64,000 nucleotides of DNA from the NCBI RefSeq assembly GCF_042680565.1, contig NZ_JBHUEJ010000044.1, forward strand, positions 100,793-164,792. Reading direction: 5' to 3'. Source of the DNA: Ottowia flava (GTDB taxonomy: Bacteria > Pseudomonadota > Gammaproteobacteria > Burkholderiales > Burkholderiaceae_C). The notes beneath the pieces were generated by a model, which was given only the letters and a program-made list of their open reading frames with translations, did no database searches and was not told the origin of the DNA. Position 1 is the stretch's first letter, and each line of letters begins with the position of its first letter. The position numbers and the translations under genes were made by a program. Shown in pieces: positions 15,272 through 23,312 of this stretch.

Positions 15272-17286
15272 GCCGCCTGGGCCGCATCGGCGGCCGCGAG
15301 CGTCGGGCCGGCAAAGCCTTTGAAGCCGCCTTTTTTCAGGTGGATCAGCAAGAGCGAAATCGCCGCGGGCGTCACACCACTGATGCGGCCGGCCTGCCCC
15401 AGCGTATCCGGCCGGTGCTGTTGCAGCTTCTGCCGCACCTCGATCGACAGCGCGGTGATCTGCAGGTAGTCGAGGTCGGCGGGCAGGCGCAGGCTCTCGT
15501 AATAGGCCGTGCGCCCCACTTCCTCACGCTGCCGGTCGATGTAGCCCGAGTACTTGGCAGCGATCTCGACCTGCTCGACCACCGGACCAACGGCGTCTTC
15601 GCCCAATGTTTCACGTGAAACATCGGTGGAGCGGTGCTTGCCGTCGTCCATGCCCATCAGCGCGTCGTAGCTCACACCCGGGCGGCGCAGCAAGTCGAAC
15701 AGGTTGTGCTCATGCTCGATGGCCTTGCCTAGTACGCGCTCGGATTCCGTCGCAGGCAGATTGCGCGGGTTGACCCAGGTGGACTTCAATCGCTCTGTTT
15801 CACGTGAAACCGCATCGCGCTTGCGGCTGAACGCCTCCCAGCGCGCGTCGTCCACCAGACCCAGTTGGCGACCAACTTCCGTCAGACGCATGTCGGCGTT
15901 GTCTTCGCGCAGTTGCAGGCGGAATTCGGCGCGGCTGGTGAACATGCGGTAGGGCTCGGTCACGCCTTTGGTGATGAGGTCGTCGACCAGCACGCCCAAG
16001 TAGGCCTCGTCACGGCGCGGCAGCCATTGGCCGCCAAAGTCGTCGGCGCGGCCCTCCAGTTGGCGGCATTGCAGTGCGGCGTTGATGCCGGCAAACAGGC
16101 CCTGCGCCGCCGCCTCTTCGTAGCCGGTGGTGCCGTTGATCTGGCCTGCAAAGAACAGGCCGCCGATCTGCTTGGTTTCGAAGCTGCTTTTCAGGCTGCG
16201 TGGGTCGAAGTAGTCGTATTCAATGGCGTAGCCGGGGCGCAGGATGTGGGCGTTCTCCAGCCCCTTCATCGACCGCACCAGCGCCAGCTGGATGTCGAAC
16301 GGCAGGCTGGTGGAAATGCCGTTGGGGTAGACCTCATGCGTGTCCAGGCCTTCGGGTTCCAGAAAGATCTGGTGGCTTTCTTTATCGGCAAAGCGGTTGA
16401 TCTTGTCTTCCACGCTGGGGCAATAGCGCGGCCCCACGCCCTCGATCTTGCCGGTGAACATGGGGCTGCGGTCAAATCCGCTGCGGATGATCTCGTGCGT
16501 GCGCGCGTTGGTGTGCGTAATCCAGCACGGCACTTGCTGCGGGTGCATGTTGGCGCGGCCCATGAAGCTGAACACCGGCATGTGCGGGTTCTGGCCACCG
16601 GGCATGCCGTCGCCGGGTTGCTCTTCGCAGGCCGTGAAGTCGATGCTGCGGCCGTCCAGGCGCGGCGGCGTGCCGGTCTTCAGCCGGCCTTGCGGCAGTT
16701 TCAATTCCTTCAGGCGCGCGGACAGCGAGACCGCCGGGGGGTCGCCCGCGCGGCCGGCCTGGTAGTTGTCCAGCCCGACGTGGATGCGCCCGTCCAGGAA
16801 AGTGCCGGCCGTCAGCACCACGGTGCGGCCACGGAAGGCGATGCCGACCTGCGTCACGGCGCCGACCACGCGGCCGCCTTCCAGCAGCAGATCATCGACC
16901 GCCTGCTGGAACAGCCACAGGTTGGGCTGGTTCTCCAGCATGCGGCGGATGGCGGCCTTGTAGCGCACGCGGTCGGCCTGGGCGCGGGTGGCGCGCACGG
17001 CGGGGCCCTTGCTGCTGTTAAGGATGCGGAACTGGATGCCGCCCTCGTCCGTGGCCAGCGCCATGGCGCCACCCAGTGCATCCACTTCCTTCACCAGATG
17101 GCCCTTGCCGATGCCGCCGATGCTGGGGTTGCAGCTCATCTGGCCCAGCGTCTCGATGTTGTGGGTCAGCAGCAGGGTCTGGGCGCCCATGCGCGCGGCC
17201 GCCAGCGCGGCCTCGGTGCCGGCGTGGCCGCCGCCGACGACGATCACGTCGAAGTGCTGCGGATGGGTGTAGGTGGGTGGGGGCAC
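15268..17286 (-). CDS. mnmG: tRNA uridine-5-carboxymethylaminomethyl modification enzyme MnmG
   Basis: FAD-dependent enzyme (GidA) that, with MnmE, modifies wobble U34 of several tRNAs. It has about 672 residues. Signatures are FDVIVVGGGHAGTEAALAAA (FAD Rossmann fold), SCNPSIGGIGKGHL, GTFLDGRIHVG and GQINGTTGYEEAAAQGL. There is no ATG between the frame's start and the Rossmann motif except one 45 codons upstream, so I place the start at a GTG (17286) eleven codons before FDVIV; an AGAGGA ribosome site lies further up, so the exact start is uncertain. It contains two parS-like sites and leads the partition operon. Confidence 0.95.
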   Translation of the reverse strand: MPPPTYTHPQHFDVIVVGGGHAGTEAALAAARMGAQTLLLTHNIETLGQMSCNPSIGGIGKGHLVKEVDALGGAMALATDEGGIQFRILNSSKGPAVRATRAQADRVRYKAAIRRMLENQPNLWLFQQAVDDLLLEGGRVVGAVTQVGIAFRGRTVVLTAGTFLDGRIHVGLDNYQAGRAGDPPAVSLSARLKELKLPQGRLKTGTPPRLDGRSIDFTACEEQPGDGMPGGQNPHMPVFSFMGRANMHPQQVPCWITHTNARTHEIIRSGFDRSPMFTGKIEGVGPRYCPSVEDKINRFADKESHQIFLEPEGLDTHEVYPNGISTSLPFDIQLALVRSMKGLENAHILRPGYAIEYDYFDPRSLKSSFETKQIGGLFFAGQINGTTGYEEAAAQGLFAGINAALQCRQLEGRADDFGGQWLPRRDEAYLGVLVDDLITKGVTEPYRMFTSRAEFRLQLREDNADMRLTEVGRQLGLVDDARWEAFSRKRDAVSRETERLKSTWVNPRNLPATESERVLGKAIEHEHNLFDLLRRPGVSYDALMGMDDGKHRSTDVSRETLGEDAVGPVVEQVEIAAKYSGYIDRQREEVGRTAYYESLRLPADLDYLQITALSIEVRQKLQQHRPDTLGQAGRISGVTPAAISLLLIHLKKGGFKGFAGPTLAAADAAQAA
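15607..15622. promoter_or_regulatory. parS: parS centromere site 2 (perfect consensus)
   Basis: TGTTTCACGTGAAACA is an exact match to the universal ParB-binding parS palindrome. It is embedded in the mnmG coding sequence (encoding part of DVSRETLG). Confidence 0.95.
15796..15811. promoter_or_regulatory. parS: parS centromere site 3
   Basis: TGTTTCACGTGAAACC is a 15 of 16 match to parS, 189 bp from site 2 and also within mnmG (encoding AVSRETER). Together with the other two sites it marks this as the origin-proximal partition centre. Confidence 0.9.
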
Positions 17287-17351
17287 GGCAAATGGCGGCG
17301 CTGCTGGCAGGCCGCGTCCTCTGAATTCGGGAAAGGCGCTTATTTTAAAGG

Positions 17352-17407
17352 CAATTGGCCATTCTGTCGCGACCACACTGCGCAGACAGCTACCCTTTTC
17401 ATAGCAT
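17352..17407 (+). repeat. family I interspersed repeat
   Basis: Diverged plus-oriented copy (CAATTGGCC...CTGCGCAGACAGCTACCC...CATAGCAT) between the divergent mnmG and glutamate dehydrogenase genes, occupying much of their promoter region. Confidence 0.7.
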
Positions 17408-17528
17408 CTAAGCGCCGCCAATCGACCATCTCACGCCGCCCTGCTATGCTGACGGGCAGACCGTCAAGGCGCCCAGCCAAGGAATGCTGGGGCATGTATG
17501 TCGGTCCAACCAGGAGACCAAGACTTCC

Positions 17529-18902
17529 ATGGCTACCGCCAAATCCAAGAAGGCCTCGCCGGCCCCCGTCACCAAAGCTGCGCCGAAGACCTCGGCCGCG
17601 GCCGCCCCGGCGCCCACCAGCGCGCCCGTGCACCAGGTGCCGTCCTACCTCGATCCCAACCACCTTGGCCCCTGGGGTATCTACCTCACGCAGGTTGACC
17701 GCGTCACGCCCTACCTTGGGCCGCTCGCGCGCTGGGTCGAAACACTCAAACGCCCCAAGCGCGCGCTGATCGTCGACGTGCCCATTGAAATGGACAACGG
17801 CACCATCGCGCACTTCGAAGGCTACCGCGTGCAGCACAACGTCAGCCGCGGCCCCGGCAAGGGTGGCGTGCGCTTCCACCAGGCGGTGACCCTGTCTGAA
17901 GTGATGGCGCTGGCGGCCTGGATGTCGGTGAAGAACGCCGCCGTGAACGTGCCCTACGGCGGTGCCAAAGGCGGCATCCGGGTCGACCCGCGCACCTTGT
18001 CCAAGGGCGAGCTGGAACGCCTGACGCGCCGCTACACCAGCGAAATCGGCATCATCATCGGCCCGCACAAGGACATTCCGGCACCCGACGTCAACACCAA
18101 CGAGAAGGTGATGGCCTGGATGATGGACACCTACTCGATGAACGTCGGCGCCACCGCCACCGGCGTGGTCACCGGCAAACCGGTCGACCTGGGCGGCTCG
18201 CTCGGCCGACGCGAGGCCACGGGCCGCGGCGTGTTCACCGTGGGCGTTGAGGCGGCGCAGCAGATCGGCCTGCCGATCGCCGGCGCGCGCGTGGCGGTCC
18301 AAGGCTTCGGCAACGTGGGCGGCATCGCCGGCAAGCTGTTCGCCGAGGCGGGCGCCCTGGTCGTCGCGGTGCAGGACCACACCGGCGGCATAGCCAACGA
18401 CAAGGGCCTGAACGTGCCCAAACTGCTTGACCATGTGGCAGAAACCGGCGGTGTGGCCGGCTTCAAGGGTGCCGAAGCACTCAAGCCCGGCGAGTTCTGG
18501 GGCACCAAGTGCGACATCCTGATCCCCGCCGCGCTGGAAGGCCAGCTGACCAAGGAGAACGCCGGCAAGGTGAAGGCCAAGATGGTGATCGAAGGCGCCA
18601 ACGGCCCCACCACCCCCGAGGCCGACGACATCCTGCAGGACAAGGGCATCCTGGTCGTGCCCGACGTCATCGCCAACGCCGGCGGCGTGACGGTGAGCTA
18701 CTTCGAATGGGTGCAGGACTTCTCCAGCTTCTTCTGGAGCGAAGAGGAGATCAACCAGCGCCTGGTGCGCATCATGAAAGAGGCGTTTGCCGGTGTGTGG
18801 AACACCGCGCAACAGCACAAGGTCAGCCTGCGCACCGCCACCTTCATCGTGGCTTGTACGCGCATCCTGACGGCGCGCGATCAGCGCGGCCTCTACCCCT
18901 GA
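17529..18902 (+). CDS. gdhA: glutamate dehydrogenase (Glu/Leu/Phe/Val family)
   Basis: Hexameric-type dehydrogenase of 457 residues converting glutamate to 2-oxoglutarate and ammonia with NAD(P). Residues 1-40 are an Ala/Lys/Pro-rich extension (AKSKKASPAPVTKAAPKT) not needed for the fold. Catalytic and substrate motifs are GPGKGGVRFH, PYGGAKGGI (catalytic Lys) and PAPDVNTNEKVMAWMMDTYS; the nucleotide-binding loop is VQGFGNVGG. The ATG at 17529 follows an AGGAG about 13 bases upstream. An in-frame ATG at 17484 would add 15 residues with no ribosome site. Cofactor preference is not determinable by eye. Confidence 0.95.
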   Translation: MATAKSKKASPAPVTKAAPKTSAAAAPAPTSAPVHQVPSYLDPNHLGPWGIYLTQVDRVTPYLGPLARWVETLKRPKRALIVDVPIEMDNGTIAHFEGYRVQHNVSRGPGKGGVRFHQAVTLSEVMALAAWMSVKNAAVNVPYGGAKGGIRVDPRTLSKGELERLTRRYTSEIGIIIGPHKDIPAPDVNTNEKVMAWMMDTYSMNVGATATGVVTGKPVDLGGSLGRREATGRGVFTVGVEAAQQIGLPIAGARVAVQGFGNVGGIAGKLFAEAGALVVAVQDHTGGIANDKGLNVPKLLDHVAETGGVAGFKGAEALKPGEFWGTKCDILIPAALEGQLTKENAGKVKAKMVIEGANGPTTPEADDILQDKGILVVPDVIANAGGVTVSYFEWVQDFSSFFWSEEEINQRLVRIMKEAFAGVWNTAQQHKVSLRTATFIVACTRILTARDQRGLYP

Positions 18903-18911
18903 TGTACCGCA

Positions 18912-18935
18912 GGGCGGTGCCGGTGCGCACCGCCC
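18912..18935. terminator. hairpin after gdhA
   Basis: An 8-bp perfect stem (GGGCGGTG / CACCGCCC) with an 8-base loop, 10 bases after the gdhA stop. There is no T-run, so intrinsic termination is uncertain. Confidence 0.4.
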
Positions 18936-18960
18936 CAGGCCCATCTGCGGTGGCGCAAGC

Positions 18961-19260
18961 TCAATGCGCCACGCCTTGCATCCAGGCGCTGCGGATCAGC
19001 TGACCGCACTGGAACGAATCGAAACCGCTGCCCGACTGATCGGCCCGCGCCACGATGCCGTACCAGGTCTTGCTGGCATCCATCCACGGGTAGAAACCGA
19101 ACGAGCCGGCGCTGGTAGCCGGGTTGGTGCAGACCGCGTGCGCGCCCAAGCACCCGTGGACCCGACGGTAGGCGCACCGCCTTTCCGGCGTCTGTACCGA
19201 GGTGTCTGGCGTGCAAAGGTCGCACCGCAGCGCCTCGGCCGTGGTGTGGGGCGCCCGACA
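18961..19260 (-). pseudogene. C-terminal remnant, possible serine beta-lactamase-like hydrolase
   Basis: A minus-strand frame ends in TSAGSFGFYPWMDASKTWYG and then IVARADQSGSG...QCGQLIRSAWMQGVAH, and is open back to the neighbouring gene. FGFYPWMD...YGIVARAD resembles the C-terminal strands of class C beta-lactamase-like serine hydrolases. There is no start codon with a ribosome site and no catalytic SxxK region, and only the last about 100 codons remain. I read it as a truncated remnant cut off by the cation-transporter gene. Family assignment is tentative. Confidence 0.4.
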
Positions 19261-19263
19261 GGC

Positions 19264-20235
19264 TCAGCCGTTGCCCTCGGCGCCCCGCCGTTGCCGGCGC
19301 CGCAGCCGTTCGGCCCAGGCCTGCGGCGTCTGCGGCTTGACGAACAGCGCAATCACGTCAGGCGCCGTGCGCTGCAACACCGCTTCGATGCGCTCGATGC
19401 AGGCCTCGATCTCCACCGCCGTCATGGCGTCGTCGAAAGCAACGCTGATCGCGGCAATCACCGTGTGCGGCCCCTGCTGCGACGTGATCACGCCGTTGAT
19501 CGTGCGGATGCCCGGCTCGCCCTGCGCTGCTTCCAGAATCAGGCGGCGCACGCGCGGCAGGGCCGGCTCGCCCATCAGCAGACCCTTGGTCTCGACGGCC
19601 AGGAAATAGGCGGTCGCCGCCAGCACCCCACCGATCAGGATCGAAGCGATGCCGTCGGCCTCCGGCAGCTCCAGCAGGTGGCTGGCCGCCACACCGGCCA
19701 GCGCGATCATGAGGCCCAGCATCGCTGCACTGTCCTCGAACAGCACGACGAACGTGGTCGGATCCTTGCTGTCGCGCACCGCCTGCAAGGTGTCGACCTC
19801 GCCGCGCGCCCGCTTGAACTCGCGCCAGGCGACCCACCACGAAGCGCCCTCGAACGCCATCGCCGCAAGCAGGACGACGTAGTTGATGATCGGCCGCTCG
19901 ATCGGCTCAGGGTGGCGCAAGTGGTGCACGCCTTCGTACAGCGAAACCCCTGCGCCCAGCGCAAACACGAGCAGCGCGACGATGAATGACCAGAAATACA
20001 GCTCGCGCCCATAACCGAACGGATGCGACTCGTCTGCCGGCCGGCGCGCGCGCTTCATGCCATAGAGCAGCAGCACTTCGTTGCCGGTGTCGACCAGCGA
20101 GTGCACACCTTCGCTCAACATGGCCGAACTGCCGGTCAACGCCGCCGCGATGAACTTGACCACTGCCACGGCCAGGTTGCCAGCCATTGCCGCGTACACC
20201 ACCATGCGGCTGGAATCGGCCTGCTGCGTTGTCAT
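19264..20235 (-). CDS. cation diffusion facilitator (CDF) metal exporter
   Basis: Inner-membrane divalent-metal/H+ antiporter of 323 residues with about six helices and a cytosolic C-terminal domain. CDF signatures are SSAMLSEGVHSLVDTGNE (metal-site S/H/D residues in helix 2), RPADESHPFGYGRELYFWSF, and the helix 5 motif LFEDSAAMLGLMIAL with E-D in the usual H/D-xxx-D place. Typical substrates are Zn, Fe or Mn; the metal cannot be assigned. The start at 20235 gives MTTQQADSSRMVVYAA, a normal N-terminus. Confidence 0.9.
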   Translation of the reverse strand: MTTQQADSSRMVVYAAMAGNLAVAVVKFIAAALTGSSAMLSEGVHSLVDTGNEVLLLYGMKRARRPADESHPFGYGRELYFWSFIVALLVFALGAGVSLYEGVHHLRHPEPIERPIINYVVLLAAMAFEGASWWVAWREFKRARGEVDTLQAVRDSKDPTTFVVLFEDSAAMLGLMIALAGVAASHLLELPEADGIASILIGGVLAATAYFLAVETKGLLMGEPALPRVRRLILEAAQGEPGIRTINGVITSQQGPHTVIAAISVAFDDAMTAVEIEACIERIEAVLQRTAPDVIALFVKPQTPQAWAERLRRRQRRGAEGNG

Positions 20236-20412
20236 GGCGGGGTGCCGCGGCTGGTCGCGCGTGCTAAAGCATTACCGCTCGGGCGCTGAATACGTCAGGC
20301 ACACACCCGCACAGGACATTGGACGCGCCAGCGTGGCTTCGGTGAATGTCATGGCCGCTTGTCCAGAGCCCTGGAGACTGCGAGCGGCCGGCGCAGGCGC
20401 GGCCCGCAAGCG

Positions 20413-20598
20413 TCATTTCAACGCGTTGCCAATCGCCTTGCCGCCCAGCATGGCCAACACCAGCATGACCACCGCAACGACGAGAAACAGAATGAACAGG
20501 ATCTTGGCGATGCCAGCCGCGCCCGCGGCAACACCACTGAAGCCCAGTAAACCGGAGATCAACGCGATCACGGCGAAAATAATGGCCCACTTCAACAT
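20413..20598 (-). CDS. DUF1328 (UPF0391) small membrane protein
   Basis: A 61-residue two-helix membrane protein starting MLKWAIIFAVIALISGLLGF and continuing SGVAAGAAGIAKILFILFLV, the hallmark of the UPF0391/DUF1328 family often linked to stress regulons. Ribosome site AGAGGAA lies 7 bases before the ATG at 20598. Positions 20236-20412 downstream contain no other gene that I can support. Confidence 0.9.
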   Translation of the reverse strand: MLKWAIIFAVIALISGLLGFSGVAAGAAGIAKILFILFLVVAVVMLVLAMLGGKAIGNALK

Positions 20599-20745
20599 GG
20601 TTGGATTCCTCTTTTTTTCGTGTACAGACGGTTTTCGGGTTTGTTGTCGACGATTGTGGGCAGGGCATGTGTCCGGCCGGCGTCGGCGAGCGAGGCCGCA
20701 CGCCGTAGGACAACGCTGCACACAGGCAGTACCTTGCACCGCGTA

Positions 20746-20798
20746 TTAGCTATATTTCTGGAAGCTGCCTGCGCATTACCAGCAAGGGCTTTGACCTG
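20746..20798 (-). repeat. family I interspersed repeat
   Basis: Minus-oriented copy (TAGCTATATTTCTGGAAGCTGC... TGCGCATTACC... GGGCTTTGACCTG). It ends directly at the start codon of the YkgJ gene, so the repeat supplies that gene's whole 5' leader. Confidence 0.7.
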
Positions 20799-20800
20799 CT

Positions 20801-21091
20801 TTGATCGATAACACCGCTCGCCCCGACTGCCGCCCGGGATGCGGCGCCTGCTGCATCGCACCATCGATCAGCTCGCCGATTCCGGGCATGCCGCAGGGCA
20901 AACCGGCCGGTGTGCGCTGCGTGCAGCTGGACGCCGACCTGCGTTGCCGCCTGTTCGGTCGGCCCGAGCGCCCGGCAGTTTGCGGCGGGCTGCGCCCCGA
21001 ACACGCCATGTGCGGTCCCGCCGACGACGGCGGCGCGCACGCGATGCGCTGGCTCACCGCGCTCGAGCGCGCGACGGCCGCAGCCGACTGA
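20801..21091 (+). CDS. YkgJ-family cysteine cluster protein
   Basis: A 96-residue protein of the UPF0153/YkgJ zinc- or iron-chelating family. Cysteines are clustered in CRPGCGACCIAPSISSPIPG, then VRCVQL, LRCRLFG, AVCGG and AMCG. Function is unproven (metal binding). No ATG is available before the first Cys motif, so a TTG at 20801 is taken as start. It is divergently arranged with the DUF1328 gene. Confidence 0.85.
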   Translation: MIDNTARPDCRPGCGACCIAPSISSPIPGMPQGKPAGVRCVQLDADLRCRLFGRPERPAVCGGLRPEHAMCGPADDGGAHAMRWLTALERATAAAD

Positions 21092-21516
21092 CGTCTGGCA
21101 GCGCGGCCGCGCGCCCGTGCCAGGCAGCCGCAGCCGCAGCCGCGCGATCGGATCTTGAATGTGCTTTTTTTTACCCGCCTGTCCTCCCTGACTGCTGGTG
21201 CCCCCCTTGCCAGGGGCGTGCGCGCTGGCCGGCAAGTCGGCGACAGCGCGCACCCATTAAATTTATGTTTTAAAGCATAGGGATAAGTGCCTGCGGGAAG
21301 CCCGTGCTCACTGCGCGACAAAGGCCCGAGCCGTGACGTAGTTGGCGTTGGCTGCCACGGGTGTCCTGTACCCGGCACGGCAGCGCGTCGATGCGCGCTC
21401 GGGCCACCTCCACGCCAAATGCCGATCTTTGGTACGCTGGTTGTGGCCCGGGTGACGTGCCTGCAGTCAAGCCGCACGCGCCGCACCCGCGCCTTGTTCA
21501 ACCCTGGAGCCGTTTC
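21092..21516. other. intergenic region without recognised gene
   Basis: 425 bp between the YkgJ and GST genes. There is an AT-rich patch at about 21257-21285 that may hold promoter elements, but no RNA gene, repeat or convincing ORF is seen. Confidence 0.5.
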
Positions 21517-22122
21517 ATGAAACTGTTTTATTCCGCCGGCGCCTGCTCGCTGTCGCCCCACATCGCACTGGAAGAGTCCGGGCTGAAGTACGAAGCCATT
21601 TCCGCACCGACCAAGACCAAAGTGCTGCCGGACGGCTCGGACTACCGCAAGATCAACCCGCTGGGCTACGTGCCTTACCTGGTGTTAGACGACGGGACCG
21701 GCCTGCGCGAAGGCCCGGCCATCGTGCAGTACATCGCCGACCAGGCGCCCGACAAGAAGCTGGCGCCACCCAACGGCACGCTCGCGCGCTACCAGTTGCA
21801 GAGCTGGCTGAACTTCATCGGCACCGAAGTCCACAAGAACTTCAGTCCGCTGTTCAATCCGGCCATGCCCGAAGAGGCCAAGAAGCTGTTCGTCACCAAC
21901 CTGCTCGGCCGCCTGAAGTGGGTGGATGGCGAACTGGCCGGCAAGTCCTACCTGATGGGCGACGACTTCACCGTGGCCGACGGCTACCTGTTCGTGGTGA
22001 CCAACTGGGCCAAACCGATGAACATCGACCTGTCGGATCTGCCCAACCTGCTGGCGTTCCGCGAGCGCGTGGCCGCGCGTCCTGCGGTGCAGCGTGCGAT
22101 GCAGGCCGAAGGACTGACCTGA
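21517..22122 (+). CDS. beta-class glutathione S-transferase
   Basis: Cytosolic glutathione transferase of 201 residues. MKLFYSAGACSLSPHIALEE carries the beta-class Cys10, and H106 (EVHKNFSPLF) is the second conserved catalytic residue. The thioredoxin-fold domain is residues 1-80 with the cis-Pro segment GYVPYLVLDDG and GPAIVQYIAD; the all-helical domain follows with DDFTVADGYLF. Roles of this class include conjugation of electrophiles and redox protection. Start at 21517 after CTGGAGC. Confidence 0.93.
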   Translation: MKLFYSAGACSLSPHIALEESGLKYEAISAPTKTKVLPDGSDYRKINPLGYVPYLVLDDGTGLREGPAIVQYIADQAPDKKLAPPNGTLARYQLQSWLNFIGTEVHKNFSPLFNPAMPEEAKKLFVTNLLGRLKWVDGELAGKSYLMGDDFTVADGYLFVVTNWAKPMNIDLSDLPNLLAFRERVAARPAVQRAMQAEGLT

Positions 22123-22185
22123 TCGCAGACGGGATGCGCAAGCGCGCACAACCACGGCAGAGGTTGTGCGAGCATTGCCTGGTCA

Positions 22186-22240
22186 AGCTACTTTTTTAAT
22201 AGCTGATCACGCTTATTGCTATTGCGCTGGCGGCCAATAT
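22186..22240 (-). repeat. family I interspersed repeat, degenerate
   Basis: AGCTACTTTTTTAATAGCTG is followed by ATCACGC and a later GGCGGCCAAT. It keeps the terminal AGCTA/TAGCT palindrome but the core is diverged. Confidence 0.45.
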
Positions 22241-22279
22241 ACTCAAAAACCGATTCGATCGCCATCAGCGCGGTGGCGA

Positions 22280-23146
22280 TCACAGCACGGGCGGCGCCGG
22301 CTGCTTGCTGGGCTTGCGCCAGGCGTCGGTGGTCATGTGGTCCACCTGCACACTGTTGCTGATCGCCAGTTGCTTGCCCTGCGTGCCGCTCAGCACCTTT
22401 TGCATGGCGCGGTCGACAGCAGCCTGCAACGCCCGGTCGCCCTTGCGCATGACGAGGGCGTAGGGCTCCACCGTCAGCTGCTCTCGGCGCAGGGCCAACG
22501 CGGGGTCTTTGGGGATCATCAGCTCGTCGGCGACCAGCGTGTCGATGGTCTTGTTCTTGAGCAGTTGCACGCCCTCGCCGTAGCTGCTGACTTCGCGCAC
22601 CGGGCCCAGCAACAGCGTGGCGGCCTTCTTGGCGGCGTAGGTCTTCATCAGCCCCTGCGCGGTGGAGCCGCGCAGCACGCCGGTGCGGCCGAATTCGCGC
22701 GGCGACGCGTACTGCGTGTCGCCGGCGCGGTAGGCGGCCACTACGCGCGACACGTAGAAGGTGTCGGAAAAATCCACCAATTCGGCGCGCGCGGCGGTGT
22801 TGGACGTGATGCCGCAGTGCAGGTCGATCTTGCCGTCTTTCAACATGCTGAACGAATCGAACAGCGACACCGGTTCGAACTTCACGGCGATAGGCGCCTT
22901 CAGCTCTTCACTCATGTGCTGCACGATGGCCTGGCACAGGCCCCAGCTGAAGCCGGCCGGCTTGCCATTGCCGTCCAGGTACGAAAACGGTTGCGCATCC
23001 TTGCGCACACCGAGGGTGATGCTCTTGCTGGCCGCGATCTTGGCCAGCGTATCGGCGGGCGCCGACTGCGCGAACGCGGGCGCGGTGGACAGGACGGCCG
23101 CGCACAGCACGGCGCGGTGAATCAGGGTGGCAACAACGGGACGCAT
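22280..23146 (-). CDS. periplasmic amino-acid-binding protein (SBP_bac_3)
   Basis: Secreted solute-binding protein of 288 residues (cluster 3, glutamate/aspartate-type). The signal peptide is about residues 1-27 (AAVLSTAPAFAQ). The mature part starts DTLAKIAASKSITLGVRKDAQPFSY, followed by DLHCGITSNTAARAELVDFSDTFY and a GSTAQGL segment, the usual ligand-contact regions. No permease or ATPase gene is adjacent, so it would have to work with components encoded elsewhere or act as an orphan binding protein. Start ATG at 23146; the in-frame extension upstream lacks a signal peptide. Confidence 0.88.
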   Translation of the reverse strand: MRPVVATLIHRAVLCAAVLSTAPAFAQSAPADTLAKIAASKSITLGVRKDAQPFSYLDGNGKPAGFSWGLCQAIVQHMSEELKAPIAVKFEPVSLFDSFSMLKDGKIDLHCGITSNTAARAELVDFSDTFYVSRVVAAYRAGDTQYASPREFGRTGVLRGSTAQGLMKTYAAKKAATLLLGPVREVSSYGEGVQLLKNKTIDTLVADELMIPKDPALALRREQLTVEPYALVMRKGDRALQAAVDRAMQKVLSGTQGKQLAISNSVQVDHMTTDAWRKPSKQPAPPVL

Positions 23147-23312
23147 AAGAAGCTTTCTTGCAACGGTCTTGCGCGGCCGACCTCCGGCGCGCTCCGGCGC
23201 GCATTGTTGGCGCCGCAACGGGCGCCGCCTAGGTCTATGGCGCCACAACGGTGCCCAGTATGCGCACTAGTTCCGCCATCGGTGCAAGCGCCCGACGCGC
23301 CCGCGCAATAAG

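Noticed and set aside
15865..17769. 634-codon plus-strand ORF across mnmG
   Set aside because: Antisense frame of mnmG, a confidently identified gene; no conserved motif in the mirror frame.
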